Shown here in pieces: positions 41,065 through 51,400 of a DNA stretch of 64,000 nucleotides. The notes under the pieces were generated by a model that did not search any database, was not told the DNA's origin, and saw only the letters and a list, made by a program, of their open reading frames with translations. Each line of letters begins with the position of its first letter. The first letter of the stretch is position 1. The position numbers were made by a program, and so were the translations under genes. The DNA is from Microbacterium sp. LWO14-1.2 (GTDB lineage Bacteria; Actinomycetota; Actinomycetes; Actinomycetales; Microbacteriaceae): positions 558,001 to 622,000 of the forward strand of contig NZ_CP151633.1 in assembly GCF_038397715.1 (NCBI RefSeq), read 5' to 3'.

Positions 41065-42622
41065 CGCCGACGTAGGCGAGGCGCCGTTCCTCGTCGATCG
41101 CGTCGAAACCCGTGGCGTACGAAATGGGCAGCGCCCCCTCCGCCCAGCCCGCGAGATGCACGTGCGGCCATTCGAGTCCCTTCGCCGCGTGCAGCGTCGA
41201 CAGGGTCACCGTGCGCATGGTCGGCTCGTGCTGGTCCTTCGCCCGCGCCATCAGGGCATCGCTGAAACTGCGGAGCGTCTCGTCCGGCCCGGCCTCCTCG
41301 GCGAGCCGGAGGATCGCGCGACGCGCCTCCCACCCGTCGCGCTGCGCCCCTCCGGCCGCCGGCGGCTCGTCGGTGAGGCCCAGCTCGCGGAGCACTCGCT
41401 GGACTCCGGGCAGGAACCCGTGCTCGGTGGGGGCGACCGCTGCCGCCCGCAGCGCGAGGATCGCCTGGCGGACCTCGGGCATCGCGAAGAAGCGGGTGCC
41501 GCCGAGCACCGAGGTGGCGATGCCCTCCGCGGCGAGCGCCTGCTGGAGAGCCGCCGACTGGGCGTGCGCCCGGTAGAGCACCGCGATGTCCGAGGGCGAC
41601 GCACCCGCCTCGATGCGCGCGGACACCGCGGCGGCGATGCCCTCCGCCTCGTCGCGTTCGCTGTCGTAGGCGGTCACGGTCGGCGCATCCGCCGAGAACG
41701 TCTCGCGCGCCGGCATGAGCTCGAGGGCCCCCGGCCTGCCCCGCATGAGCGCATTCGCCGCCTCGAGGATCGGAGCCTGGGACCGGTAGTTCGTCTCCAG
41801 TCGCACGACGGTGGCGTCGGGATGCCGTCGCTCGAACTCGAGGAGGAACCGCTGCTCGGCTCCCGCGAACGAATAGATCGTCTGGCTGGCGTCGCCGACG
41901 ACGCAGATGTCGCGGCGGTCGCCGAGCCAGAGTTCGAGCAGCCGGTTCTGCAGCGGCGAGACGTCCTGGAACTCGTCCACCGTGAAGTGGCGGTACTGCT
42001 CGTGCACCGAGGCGGCGACGCGGGGCTCCGCCTCCAGCATCCCCGCGCATGCGAGCAGCACGTCCTCGAAGTCGAGCTGGTGGCGTTCGTCCTTCAGCGC
42101 CTCATAGCGCTGCTGCAGCTCGACGAGCTGCTGGGCGTCGATGCCGCTGGGCGTACGGCCCAGCGAGGCGTGCTTCTCGATCGAGAGCATCGACACCTTG
42201 CGCCACTCGATCTCGGAGGCGATGTCGCGCAGCGTCGCCGTGCTCGGTCGAAGGCGCATCGCGTCGGCGGCCTGCCCGAGCATCCGCACCTTGTTGTCGA
42301 TGATCGAGGGCGCCGGCGACCCGGCGAGGGTCGGCCAGAAGAAGTTCAGCTGCGCGAGGGCTGCGGCGTGGAAGGTGCGGGCGGCGACGCCCTCGACGCC
42401 GAGCGCCCGCAGACGTCCCCGCAGCTCGCCCGCCGCCTTGGCCGTGAAGGTGACCGCCATCACGCGCGACGGGGAGTAGGCGCCCGTGTCGACGCCGTGC
42501 GCGATGCGGTGCGTGATCACCCTCGTCTTGCCCGTTCCCGCGCCGGCGAGCACCGCGACGGGGCCGCGCAGCACGGATGCCGCCTCCCGCTGCCTGTCGT
42601 CGAGGGCGTCGAGTGCGCTCAC
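40901..42622 (-). CDS. uvrD2: ATP-dependent DNA helicase, UvrD2-like, without HRDC domain
   Basis: A 573-residue superfamily 1 helicase. Walker A GAGTGKT is at 27-33, Walker B VDEFQDVS and GDASQTIYSF are in the first RecA domain, and LETNYRS, TLHAAKGLEW and YVGVTRA are in the second. Its place next to nudC and the adnB-adnA pair matches the mycobacterial uvrD2 locus. Mycobacterial UvrD2 (about 700 residues) continues into a Cys-containing region and an HRDC domain; this one stops soon after SRFLAEIG and lacks both. The GTG start overlaps the nudC stop (GTGA). Its 3' end lies under the convergent gene at 40204. Confidence 0.87.
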   Translation of the reverse strand: MSALDALDDRQREAASVLRGPVAVLAGAGTGKTRVITHRIAHGVDTGAYSPSRVMAVTFTAKAAGELRGRLRALGVEGVAARTFHAAALAQLNFFWPTLAGSPAPSIIDNKVRMLGQAADAMRLRPSTATLRDIASEIEWRKVSMLSIEKHASLGRTPSGIDAQQLVELQQRYEALKDERHQLDFEDVLLACAGMLEAEPRVAASVHEQYRHFTVDEFQDVSPLQNRLLELWLGDRRDICVVGDASQTIYSFAGAEQRFLLEFERRHPDATVVRLETNYRSQAPILEAANALMRGRPGALELMPARETFSADAPTVTAYDSERDEAEGIAAAVSARIEAGASPSDIAVLYRAHAQSAALQQALAAEGIATSVLGGTRFFAMPEVRQAILALRAAAVAPTEHGFLPGVQRVLRELGLTDEPPAAGGAQRDGWEARRAILRLAEEAGPDETLRSFSDALMARAKDQHEPTMRTVTLSTLHAAKGLEWPHVHLAGWAEGALPISYATGFDAIDEERRLAYVGVTRAARTLAVSWSRSAGRGERAPSRFLAEIGTTARGTGILRETSPAAVRAERRR

Positions 42623-43515
42623 GCGCGCCCCTCGTACCACGCCGTGATCAGGGCGCGGGCGATGGATGCCGGGCCCGGCAACCCGACGGGTCCCTCGCCG
42701 GCGAGGGCGGTGCCGATCTCGTCGCGAGTGAACCAGCGGACGTCGATGATCTCCTCGCCGTCGGGGCGCACCTCGGTCTCGTCGAGCGCGACGGCGCGGA
42801 ACCCGAGCATGAGCGACCGCGGGAACGGCCACGGCTGCGACGACACGTAGTGCAGCGATGCGAGGCGCACCCCCGCCTCCTCGGCGAGCTCCCGGTGAAC
42901 GGTCGTCTCGAGCGACTCCCCCGCCTCGGTGAAACCCGCGAAGCAGGAGTACATGCGCCCACCCCAGTTGGCGTTGGCCCCGAGGAGGAGACGCTCGCCG
43001 TCGGCGCTCTCGACGGCGACGATCACCGCGGGATCGGTGCGCGGGAAGTGCTCGCGGCCGCACACGAGGCAGTGCCGTGACCAGCCGGCCTGACGGAGCT
43101 CCGTGCCCCCGCCGCACCTCGGGCAGAACGGCGCATCGCGCAGCCATCCGCCGAGCGCGAGGGCCTCGATGAGGAGCTCGGAGTCCTCGTCGCCCAGTCG
43201 TGCCCCGAGATCGCGGAGTCCCAGCCAGGTCTCGTCCGGCGTGGTGTCGACCGTGTCGGATTCGGGAGTGAGCACCGCGAGGAGCACGACGATACCGCCG
43301 GCATCGCGGCCCAGCAGCGCCCAGGTGGCCTCGCCGATCTCTGACGGCGCGACGCGCAGGAGCCGCGGTTCGTCGAGATCCGCACGGGCGATGCGCGCAC
43401 GGCCGTCGCGGACGGCGATGACCCTGGTCGAGTCGTCGGCACGCAGCCGTTCGATCACTCCGGCCTCGACGCGCAGCTCGGCCGCACGGTCGAAGGACGC
43501 GCGCATCGTGGTCAT
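42619..43515 (-). CDS. nudC: NAD(H) diphosphatase, Nudix family
   Basis: A 298-residue NudC. The zinc ribbon uses C131, C134, C149 and C152. The Nudix box GFTEAGES...REL AEEAGV spans 194-216 with the catalytic glutamates, followed by the diagnostic SQPWPFP motif (226-232). It cleaves NADH and, in other bacteria, removes NAD caps from RNA. A purine-rich GAGGGAG precedes the ATG. First gene of an operon with uvrD2. Confidence 0.95.
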   Translation of the reverse strand: MTTMRASFDRAAELRVEAGVIERLRADDSTRVIAVRDGRARIARADLDEPRLLRVAPSEIGEATWALLGRDAGGIVVLLAVLTPESDTVDTTPDETWLGLRDLGARLGDEDSELLIEALALGGWLRDAPFCPRCGGGTELRQAGWSRHCLVCGREHFPRTDPAVIVAVESADGERLLLGANANWGGRMYSCFAGFTEAGESLETTVHRELAEEAGVRLASLHYVSSQPWPFPRSLMLGFRAVALDETEVRPDGEEIIDVRWFTRDEIGTALAGEGPVGLPGPASIARALITAWYEGRA

Positions 43516-43567
43516 CGACTCCCTCTCTCACGGGCGTGGCGGAGGCGGGACCGCCCCGGCGCCCGCC

Positions 43568-43573
43568 TACCCT
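43568..43573 (+). promoter_or_regulatory. Leaderless-type -10 hexamer TACCCT
   Basis: TACCCT ends 7 nt before the ATG at 43581; the spacer is G-rich. Confidence 0.45.
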
Positions 43574-43580
43574 GGGGGGT

Positions 43581-44978
43581 ATGGGACGCTCTCCTTTCAC
43601 TCTAGCCGCGGCGGTGACGGCCGCACTGCCCGGAGCGGAGGTGACCGGAGCGCGACCGCTGACCGCCGACGGCGACGGACGTTTCGACTCCGCGGTCGCC
43701 TCTCTCGCCGACGGTCGGGAGCTCGCGATCCGCGTGGCCGAGGACGATGAAGGCGGCCGGGAGCTGGCCGCCGAGGCGCTCGCCCTCCGAGCGCTCACCG
43801 CAGGAGCCCGCGCGATGCTGCCGTTCGAGGCTCCCGCGTACATCGGCGAGACCCGCCTCGGCGATGCTCGCGCGCTCGTCACGGAACTCCTCCCCGGTTT
43901 CCAGATCGAGGCCGCTCATGTGCCGGCCGGTCGCGGAGCCGCGGAATCGATGGGCGCGGCGATCGCCGCCGTACACGCCCTGCCGACCTCGGTCGTCCGG
44001 GGCGCTGGTCTGCTCGCTCGCACAGCGCAGGAGAGCCGCGACGAGATCGCCAGACTCGTCGACACCGCCGCGGCGACCGGACGCGTGCCCGCGCGCCTCA
44101 CTGTGCGGTGGCGCGAGGCCGTGGCCGACGACGACCTCTGGCGCTTCGAGTCGACCGTCGTGCTGGGCGGCGTGCAGGCCACCTCTTTCGTCTTCCGCGA
44201 CGATCCCGAGGCCGGCCCCCAGGTCACCGGTCTGCTCGGCTGGCACTCGCTGTCCGTGGGCGACCCCGCGGTCGACCTCTCCTGGCTCTCGACGGCGCCC
44301 GACGCCGCCGACGACGTGACAGCCGCATACGCCCGCACGATCGACCGCGTCCCCGATCCGGCACTCGACGTCCGAGGCCGCCTGCTCGCCGAGCTCGAGT
44401 TCGCACGCTGGCTCGTGCACGGCGACTCGCTGCACCGGCAGGACATCGTCGACGACGCCGCAGCCCTGCTCGAGGCCCTCGCGGACGGCCTCCGGCACGA
44501 CGATCTCACCGTGATCTCCGCACGCGGAGAAGGCGTCGACTCGGCGATGGACGCGCTCGGTCGGGTTCCCGCCACCGCGGCCTCCGGGGCGGGAGCCCCG
44601 GGCGCGACGGCGATGGAGACCGACGCCTACAACCCCGACGAGCTGTGGCACGACGAGCCGGACGACAGCCAGAGCGCCACCGGCACCGCGGGAGAGGCCG
44701 CGGACGCCGACAGCACGCACGACCTGTCGGATGCCGCAGCCGAAGCCGCCGCTGAGGCCGCACGGCGCGCGAACGTCGGCGGGCTCGAGACCGAGGATCT
44801 CTCGGGGGTGCGGGACCGGTTCAGCGGATCCCGTGCGGGCGACGGTTCCCGGCACTCATCACCCGCGACCGCGCCGGGCGCCGACGAGTCCTCGGAGGCG
44901 CACGACTCCCCCGAGGACGAGGCTCAGCGGGCCGCGCGCGCTGCACTCCAGCGCTGGAGGAGCTCGGACTCCGAGTAG
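43581..44978 (+). CDS. APH-like phosphotransferase-family protein with acidic tail
   Basis: A 465-residue protein. The N-terminal 320 residues have the aminoglycoside/macrolide phosphotransferase (kinase-like) layout: an ELLPGFQIEA hinge, IAAVHALPTS, and a degenerate catalytic segment where HxDxxxxN would be expected (LGGVQATSFVF), followed by GLLGWHSLSVGDPAVDLSWL with the metal-site aspartate. Loss of the catalytic His/Asp suggests it may not be an active kinase. The last 130 residues are low-complexity, acidic and Ala-rich. The same gene type lies between nudC and adnB in related actinobacteria. Its 3' end overlaps that of adnB by 55 bp. Confidence 0.7.
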   Translation: MGRSPFTLAAAVTAALPGAEVTGARPLTADGDGRFDSAVASLADGRELAIRVAEDDEGGRELAAEALALRALTAGARAMLPFEAPAYIGETRLGDARALVTELLPGFQIEAAHVPAGRGAAESMGAAIAAVHALPTSVVRGAGLLARTAQESRDEIARLVDTAAATGRVPARLTVRWREAVADDDLWRFESTVVLGGVQATSFVFRDDPEAGPQVTGLLGWHSLSVGDPAVDLSWLSTAPDAADDVTAAYARTIDRVPDPALDVRGRLLAELEFARWLVHGDSLHRQDIVDDAAALLEALADGLRHDDLTVISARGEGVDSAMDALGRVPATAASGAGAPGATAMETDAYNPDELWHDEPDDSQSATGTAGEAADADSTHDLSDAAAEAAAEAARRANVGGLETEDLSGVRDRFSGSRAGDGSRHSSPATAPGADESSEAHDSPEDEAQRAARAALQRWRSSDSE

Positions 44979-47900
44979 ACCCTGTCGCCGCGGATGACCA
45001 GGTCGTCGGCGACGTAGTAGAGCGCGACGTCGATCTCGTCCAGCGGGACGCCGAACCGGCGGTGGTAGGCCAGCCGGTAGAGGGCGAGCTGCAGCATCCG
45101 CTCCTCGCGCTCCTGCGCGGTGCGAGGTGCCTTGCCCGTCTTCCAGTCCACGATCTCGATGCGTCCGCCACGGTCCTCTCGACGGTAGACCGCGTCCAGC
45201 TTGCAGATGACGATGTGCCCTGAGCCGTCGTCGCCCGGTGCTCCGCCGAGCGCGAAGTCGATCTCGATCTCGACGGCGATCGGCGCGAGGCCGCCCCACT
45301 CGCTGCGTTCGAAGATCTCCTGCAGGGTGTGCAGGTCCGCCGCGTCCGCGGGCGACACATCACCGGGAGAGTCGACCGAGGGGTCGTCCTCATCGAGCTC
45401 CCACAGCGCTTCCTCGACGCGCACGCCGACACCTACCAGCTCGCTGCGCCGCTCGACCCAGGCATGGAACAGCGTGCCGAGCCTCGTCTGCCGGTACGGC
45501 CGCTCCGGCATCGGGCGGACGATCGACGAGATCGTGGCGTCGAAATCGGTGACGTAGTCCTTGAACCGCGATGCGGGCACACGCGTGGGAGGCTGAGCGG
45601 CCGTGCCGCGGTGGCGCGCCTCGCGCTCGGCGAGCAGACGCGCCAGCTCGGGAGTCGCGACCGGATCGTCGGCCGCAGCGGCTCGAACGGCAGCTGCCGC
45701 CGACTCGACGAGCGGTCGGCGAGCCCCCAGCGGGTCGAGCGGCCAGCTGAGCGTGGCGCCGGGGCCCTCGTAGGGATTGTCGTCGGGATCCACCGGATCG
45801 ATCGCGTCGAGGCCGAGCACGTCCAGCGCCTCGACGAGGAACGGGCTCGGCACCCGCGGCGACTTCTGCCCGGCCCAGTGGGCGCCGGTCAGCAGCAGGT
45901 CGGTCCGCGCCCTGGTGACGGCGACGTACGCCAGGCGGCGTTCCTCCTGCTGCTGGTAGTCGCGGTACGCGTCCTTGAACCGCTTGAGAGCACCGCCCTG
46001 CGGGTTCGCCTTCGACACTCCGCCCGACAGCGACGACTGCGCCAGGGCCTGCCGCTTCTTCGGATCGGTCTCGTCGCCCATCGCCGCCGCCGGGTCCCAG
46101 TCGAACCGGGGCAGCGCGTCGCGGTCACCGCGCAGCGCGAAGGGGACGACGCCGAATCCGAACCATCCCGATGTGTCGGACACCCGACCGGGGAGCTCGT
46201 CTGTGACCAGCCGCACCACGGCGACGGCATCCCACTCCAGCCCCTTGGAGCCGTGGATCGTCAGCAGCTGCACGACGCCCGGTTCGGGAGGCTCCGGGCG
46301 TGGCATCAGCTCGTCCGTGCTCTCCGCCTTGTCGAGCCAGGCGAGCAGCGCTCCGATGGTGCCGCGCTCATCGGCGGCGAGGAAGGCGCGCACCTCGTCG
46401 GCGAATGCTCTCAGCTGGGTCGCCGCGACCCGTGCCGGGCCGCGCGTCTCGTTCGCCGCGAGCTCGATGTCGAGCCGCAGTTCCGCTTCGATCAGCCGGA
46501 TGAGTTCGGGGATCGGCTGAGCAGAGGCACGCCGCAGCCGTTCGAGCATCTCCCCCGCGGCGCGGATGCGCGAGCGCCCCTCGGGGCTGATGCCCGCGAT
46601 CAGCCGATAGTCGTCGCGCACGGCGCGCACGACGTCGACCGCATCGATGATGGAGACGGCCTCGTCGGCGCCTCGCGAGGACCGCAGACGCACACGCACC
46701 TCTTCGGGGAGCGGCATCATCCCCGTATCGCGCTCGGACAGAGTGCGGCCGAGGTCGTAGAGCGCGGCCATGTCTGCGACGCCGACCGCGAACCTCGGTC
46801 CGGTGAGCAGGCGGATCAGGGCGGAACCGGCCGTCGGATCGTGCACGACCCGCAACGTCGACACCACGTCGACCACCTCGGGCGTCGAGAGCAGTCCTCC
46901 CAGACCGAGGATGCGATGCGGCACGCCGCGTGCGGCGAGAGCAGCCGCAAACGTCTGCATGTGCCGCTTCGAGCGGAACAGGATCGCCCCGGTGTGAGGG
47001 CGACCCGCTGCCGCCTGGTCGTGCGCTGCTCGTCGCTCGACAAACCACTGGGCGACCTCATCGGCCTCGTCGTCGACCATGAAGGGGTAGCGCACCTGCA
47101 CCGCGCCCTCCCCTGCCCCGGGTCGCGGTTCGAGCGGAGGGACGTCGAGTCCGGGTCGCTGCAGGGGCTCCAGCACGTGGTTCGCGACATCGAGGATCCG
47201 GCTGTCGTTGCGCCAGCTGGTCATCAGACTGTACGTCGCGGCCGGGGCCTCGTCCGGACCCGTGAACGCTCCGGAGAACGCGTACAGGTTGTCGGCACTC
47301 GCGCCGCGCCACCCGTAGATCGACTGATGCGGGTCGCCGACGGCCATCACCGCGGAGTCCCGGAAGAGCTCTGCCAGGAACCGCGTCTGGATGACCGACG
47401 TGTCCTGGTACTCGTCGAGAAGCACGACCCGGTGCTGCTCGCGCAGCTCGGCACGCACGTCGGCCGCCGTCTCGACGATGTCGTACGCCCCGCCGACCTG
47501 GTCGGCGAAGTCGAGCACTCCCCGCCGGCTCTTCTCGGAGATGTAGTCGCGCACCAGCTGCGCGAGCGTCCCCAGGCTCAGGAGGTTCGTCGCGGCGGTC
47601 TCGACCGCGGCTGTTCCCCGATAGGGACCGAAGGCCTCGGCGTGCTCCCTCGCAATGCGCACCGCGTGATCGAGGTCGACGCGGTGGTCGAGCACGTCGC
47701 CGGCCAGCCGCTGCACCGCGTCGATCACGGTTCCCAGGGCGAAGTCGATCTGCTCGAGCTCGGGGATGTCCGAGCGCAGCACGACCTCGCGCGCGAGCAT
47801 CCAGGACGCGGCCTGACTCAGCATCGCCACGTCGGCGTCGCGACCGATACGAGCGGCGTGCTCTCTGACGATCCCGTCGGCGAAGGCGTTGTAGGTCGAC

Positions 47901-48415
47901 ACCCGGGGGCGGATCATCAGCTCCTCCGCAGCGCGCGGTGTCGCCGGATCCCACCCTGTGCCGTACGCGTCCGCGAGCTCGTCGAGCACCCGCGAGCGGA
48001 CGACGTCGCGCTGCCGACCGGCGGCGGCATCGACGCGCTGCAGCGCGCCGGTCGCCACGATCTCGGGGAGGAAGGGCAGCAGCCCCCGGCGCCCGTACTC
48101 GTCGATGACGGCGAGCCGCGACCCGATGCGCTCGGCGAGCTCGCCGGCCGCCTTGCGGGTGAAGGTCAGACCGAGCACCTCGTCGCGGCGGACGTGCCCG
48201 TTGGCGACCAGCCAGACGACCCGTCCGGACATGGTCTCGGTCTTGCCGCTCCCCGCCCCGGCCACCACGAGCGCGGGCACGGGCGGCGCCTCGATGACGC
48301 GCTGCTGCGCGGGCGTCGGCGACGGCTGTCCGAGCGCGGCGGCCACATCGGTCGCCGAGATGCCGAGGGTGCCCGGCCACGCCTCGGCGGTCGTGCGCGT
48401 GTCGACGAGGCTCAT
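44924..48415 (-). CDS. adnB: ATP-dependent helicase/nuclease subunit AdnB
   Basis: A 1163-residue UvrD-like helicase fused to a RecB-type nuclease. Walker A GAGSGKT is at 53-59. LLDEYQDTS, GDPHQSIYGWRGA, LMTSWRN, TIHGSKGLEWD and YVAVTRARTDLLL are the further helicase motifs. The C-terminal nuclease has LGTLFHAWVE, CKLDAV, IEIVDWKTGK and MLQLALY. With AdnA it forms the actinobacterial double-strand-break resection motor-nuclease, the counterpart of RecBCD/AddAB. Its ATG overlaps the adnA stop (ATGA). A longer in-frame upstream reading is antisense-type shadow of adnA and is rejected. Confidence 0.93.
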   Translation of the reverse strand: MSLVDTRTTAEAWPGTLGISATDVAAALGQPSPTPAQQRVIEAPPVPALVVAGAGSGKTETMSGRVVWLVANGHVRRDEVLGLTFTRKAAGELAERIGSRLAVIDEYGRRGLLPFLPEIVATGALQRVDAAAGRQRDVVRSRVLDELADAYGTGWDPATPRAAEELMIRPRVSTYNAFADGIVREHAARIGRDADVAMLSQAASWMLAREVVLRSDIPELEQIDFALGTVIDAVQRLAGDVLDHRVDLDHAVRIAREHAEAFGPYRGTAAVETAATNLLSLGTLAQLVRDYISEKSRRGVLDFADQVGGAYDIVETAADVRAELREQHRVVLLDEYQDTSVIQTRFLAELFRDSAVMAVGDPHQSIYGWRGASADNLYAFSGAFTGPDEAPAATYSLMTSWRNDSRILDVANHVLEPLQRPGLDVPPLEPRPGAGEGAVQVRYPFMVDDEADEVAQWFVERRAAHDQAAAGRPHTGAILFRSKRHMQTFAAALAARGVPHRILGLGGLLSTPEVVDVVSTLRVVHDPTAGSALIRLLTGPRFAVGVADMAALYDLGRTLSERDTGMMPLPEEVRVRLRSSRGADEAVSIIDAVDVVRAVRDDYRLIAGISPEGRSRIRAAGEMLERLRRASAQPIPELIRLIEAELRLDIELAANETRGPARVAATQLRAFADEVRAFLAADERGTIGALLAWLDKAESTDELMPRPEPPEPGVVQLLTIHGSKGLEWDAVAVVRLVTDELPGRVSDTSGWFGFGVVPFALRGDRDALPRFDWDPAAAMGDETDPKKRQALAQSSLSGGVSKANPQGGALKRFKDAYRDYQQQEERRLAYVAVTRARTDLLLTGAHWAGQKSPRVPSPFLVEALDVLGLDAIDPVDPDDNPYEGPGATLSWPLDPLGARRPLVESAAAAVRAAAADDPVATPELARLLAEREARHRGTAAQPPTRVPASRFKDYVTDFDATISSIVRPMPERPYRQTRLGTLFHAWVERRSELVGVGVRVEEALWELDEDDPSVDSPGDVSPADAADLHTLQEIFERSEWGGLAPIAVEIEIDFALGGAPGDDGSGHIVICKLDAVYRREDRGGRIEIVDWKTGKAPRTAQEREERMLQLALYRLAYHRRFGVPLDEIDVALYYVADDLVIRGDRVYSESELLQRWSAARAAR

Positions 48416-51400
48416 GCGCTCACCGCCGGCACGGTGTGGATGCGGCAGGGGTTGATGCGGCGCTGCGTGTCGGCGCAGTGCGCCTCGACCTGAGCGGTGA
48501 AGCTGGACGCCGACATGCCGCGCGCGGCCTCCCCCACCCGGCGCAGGAAGGCCGTCCGCGCCTCGTCGTCGAGCGTGTGCTGGTGTGCGATGCGGTAGTC
48601 GCTCTTGGCGAGGGTCTTCGAGACCACGACCAGCCGAGCCCCGGCGAGCGCGTCGGCCGGTGCATCCGGGATGAGCCCCTGCTGCACCGCGACCTGGTAC
48701 GCCGCGAGCTGCGCGTGCTCGACGACGCCCGGATCGGACTCCGGATCGGATTTCCCCGTCTTGAGGTCGACCACGACGACCCGCTCCCGCCGTGCATCGT
48801 CGGCCTCGGCGACCGCGGCGATGGGCTGCCACTTCTGCCCTCGCGCGTGGGGGTGATCACCGGCTCCGGGCGGATACAGCTCCACGCGGTCGATGTAGCC
48901 GTGGATGATCGCCTGATCGCCGTGCTCCTCGCCGACGGGATGCACTGTCGGCATGTCGTCGTCGCTCGCGGGGATGTCGACGGCGAAGCGGAACTCGACC
49001 TCGCTCGCGATCTCCCGCCCGCCGTCGCGGCGGACGTCGTGCAGGTAGGTGTGCAGCCGGTCGATGAGGGTGTCGGCGCGGCGCCGCTCTTTGCGTCCGA
49101 TCCACTCCGTCTCGAAATCCAGCTCGGGCCAGTGCTCCGCGAGCACGGCGCGCATCTGCTCGAGGTCGCCGTCCGGCGACTTCTCCATCGCCTCGTGCAC
49201 GATCGTGCCGATGCCGGCGGTCGGCGGCATGACGGTGTCTCCGCCCAGCGCCGAGACGGCCCAGTTCAGACCGCACTCCTCGTATGATTCGAGGCGCGAC
49301 GGCGATACCCGGGCGCCCTCCGCCGCCAGGTCGCGGAGTCCGGCGTCGGTCGAGGGCGGAGTGACCCCGTACCAGTCCGAGGGGTCGGCACCGGGAACGC
49401 CTTCCCGGGCGAGCACCGCCAGCTGCGATGCGGCCTCGGCCCGCGCTGTCGCGGAGTGCGAGGTGGTGAGGACCCGGCGATGCCGCGCGACGAGCCCGCG
49501 CAGCGTGAGGGGATGCTCCGCGGAGGCGTGATGGGCGGGAGGCGGCGGGGGCGGCAGGAACGCGAAGAACGGGCTCGGGGTCATGTCGTCGTCATCGACA
49601 GCGGTGATGAGCAGCCGACGTCGTGATCGTGAGATCGCCCTGACGAAGAGGCGCAACTCGTCATGCAGCGCCGCGCGGCGGCGATCGAGCACGCCCTGGG
49701 GTTCCTCGGCGCGCCCCGTGCGAGCAGCGAGCAGCGCGTCGGCGAGTCGCCACGTCTGCAGCATGCCGCCCCGGAGGCGCACGTTGGGCCACACGCCGTC
49801 CTGCACACCGGCGACGACGACGGCGTCGAACTCGGTCCCGAGCGCCGTGGCCGGCGTGAGCAGCGTCACGCGTCCCGGCCTGTCGGGGCTCGAGAGCGAG
49901 TCCTCCGGCACCTCGCTGTCGAGGATGTCGCGGACGAACACCTCCGGTCGCTCGTTCGGTGTGCGCTCGACGAACCGCTTGGCCGCGCCGAACAGCGACA
50001 CCAGCGCGTCCAGCGACCTGGCGGTCTCGGCGCCGCTGGCCTGCATCGACATCTCGCGCCACGCGATCTGCAGAGACCTTCCGTCGACCGCCCTCGCACG
50101 GTCCCACACCCGCCAGAGCAGGTCGTGGATCGTCTCTCCTTGCGCTGCTCCCTTCGCGACCTCGGCCACGGTCTGCGCGAATCGCGCCGCCGTGCGGGAC
50201 TCCGCCGCATCTATGAGGGTGAAGTGGTCGGGCGCGGTGAGCGCCTGTCGCAGCAGCTCCCTGGCCGGTGTGGATCCTCCCTGCTCGAGCTCCACGTGCC
50301 GCAGACGTGCACGCAGTCGGCGGAGGCCGATCGCGTCCATTCCGCCGAAGGGCGTGCGCAACGCCTCCTCCCACTCCTGCGGTGTGCGCTCGTCAGCCGG
50401 TGTGAGTGCGAGGCGGACGACGCCGACGATGTCGCGCACCGCCGACTCGCTGCCGAGCGGGCGCTGCACGCCTGCGGCGCGCGTGGGGATCTCGCGTGCG
50501 GCGAGCTCGGTCTCGAGCTGCGCGACCTGTCGCGTGTCATGCGCGATCACGGCCATGCGGTCCCAGGCCACGTCATCGGCCAGATGCCACTCGCGCATGA
50601 CGCCCGCGATCCGATCGAGTTCCTCATGGGGCGAGGGGGCGATGAAGGTCGAGACCGACGTCTCCTTTTCCGCGCCGTCGAGCGGCGGTGCGGGCGCACG
50701 CCGATGGTCGACTCGACCCGATGCGCCGATCGCCTGCGTGACGGTGCGCGTGAGCGCGGTCAGCGATGGGGTCTGACGGTGCGGGGCGTCGAGCACGTGC
50801 ACCCCGCCGAGCGTGGCGGCGAGCTGCGCGAACAGCTCGGGCGTCGCGCCGCGGAACGCGCCGGAGGAGATGTCGGGGTCGCCGAAAGCGAGCACGGCCA
50901 CGCCCCGCTCACGGAGCGCCTGCACGAGCGCCACGCCGCCTCGGGTGAGCTCCTGGGCGTCGTCGATGAGCACGACGCGGAGATCGGCGAGCGGCCCGAG
51001 CTCTGCGGCACCCGCGCTCTGCAGGATCGTGCGCGCCTCGGTGAGCAGGTCGGCCGCGTCTCGGTGCGCAGCACGGGCGAGGTCGAGTACGGCGCGGTAC
51101 TCCACGAGGAAGTCGGCCACGGCCGTCCAGACCGGATCCCCGGCGCGACGCAGGTCGTCGGGATGCGCACCCAGCTCGGCGCACTCCGCGAGGAAGGCCC
51201 TGAGCTCGGAGCGAAAGCCGCGCGATCCGCGCACGGACGCGCTCAGCGCCTCCGGCCAGTCGATGTGCTCGTCCTCCGCGTCGCCGGCGAGGAGGTCGGC
51301 GATCAGTCGGTCCTGGTCCGCTCCCGTGAGCAGCGCGGGCGGCTCTTCGCCCCGGTGCACCATGGCGCCCCGCACGATCTGGAAGGCGAACGACCCGAGC

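Noticed and set aside
42623..43882. UvrD2 frame extended to 43882
   Set aside because: The added residues are the shifted frame of nudC.
45329..48493. Plus-strand frame over 1000 codons opposite adnB
   Set aside because: Shadow of a high-GC gene; the minus-strand frame has complete helicase and nuclease motifs.
48416..48832. AdnB frame extended to 48832
   Set aside because: Extension lies within the nuclease end of adnA in another frame; the ATGA junction defines the start.
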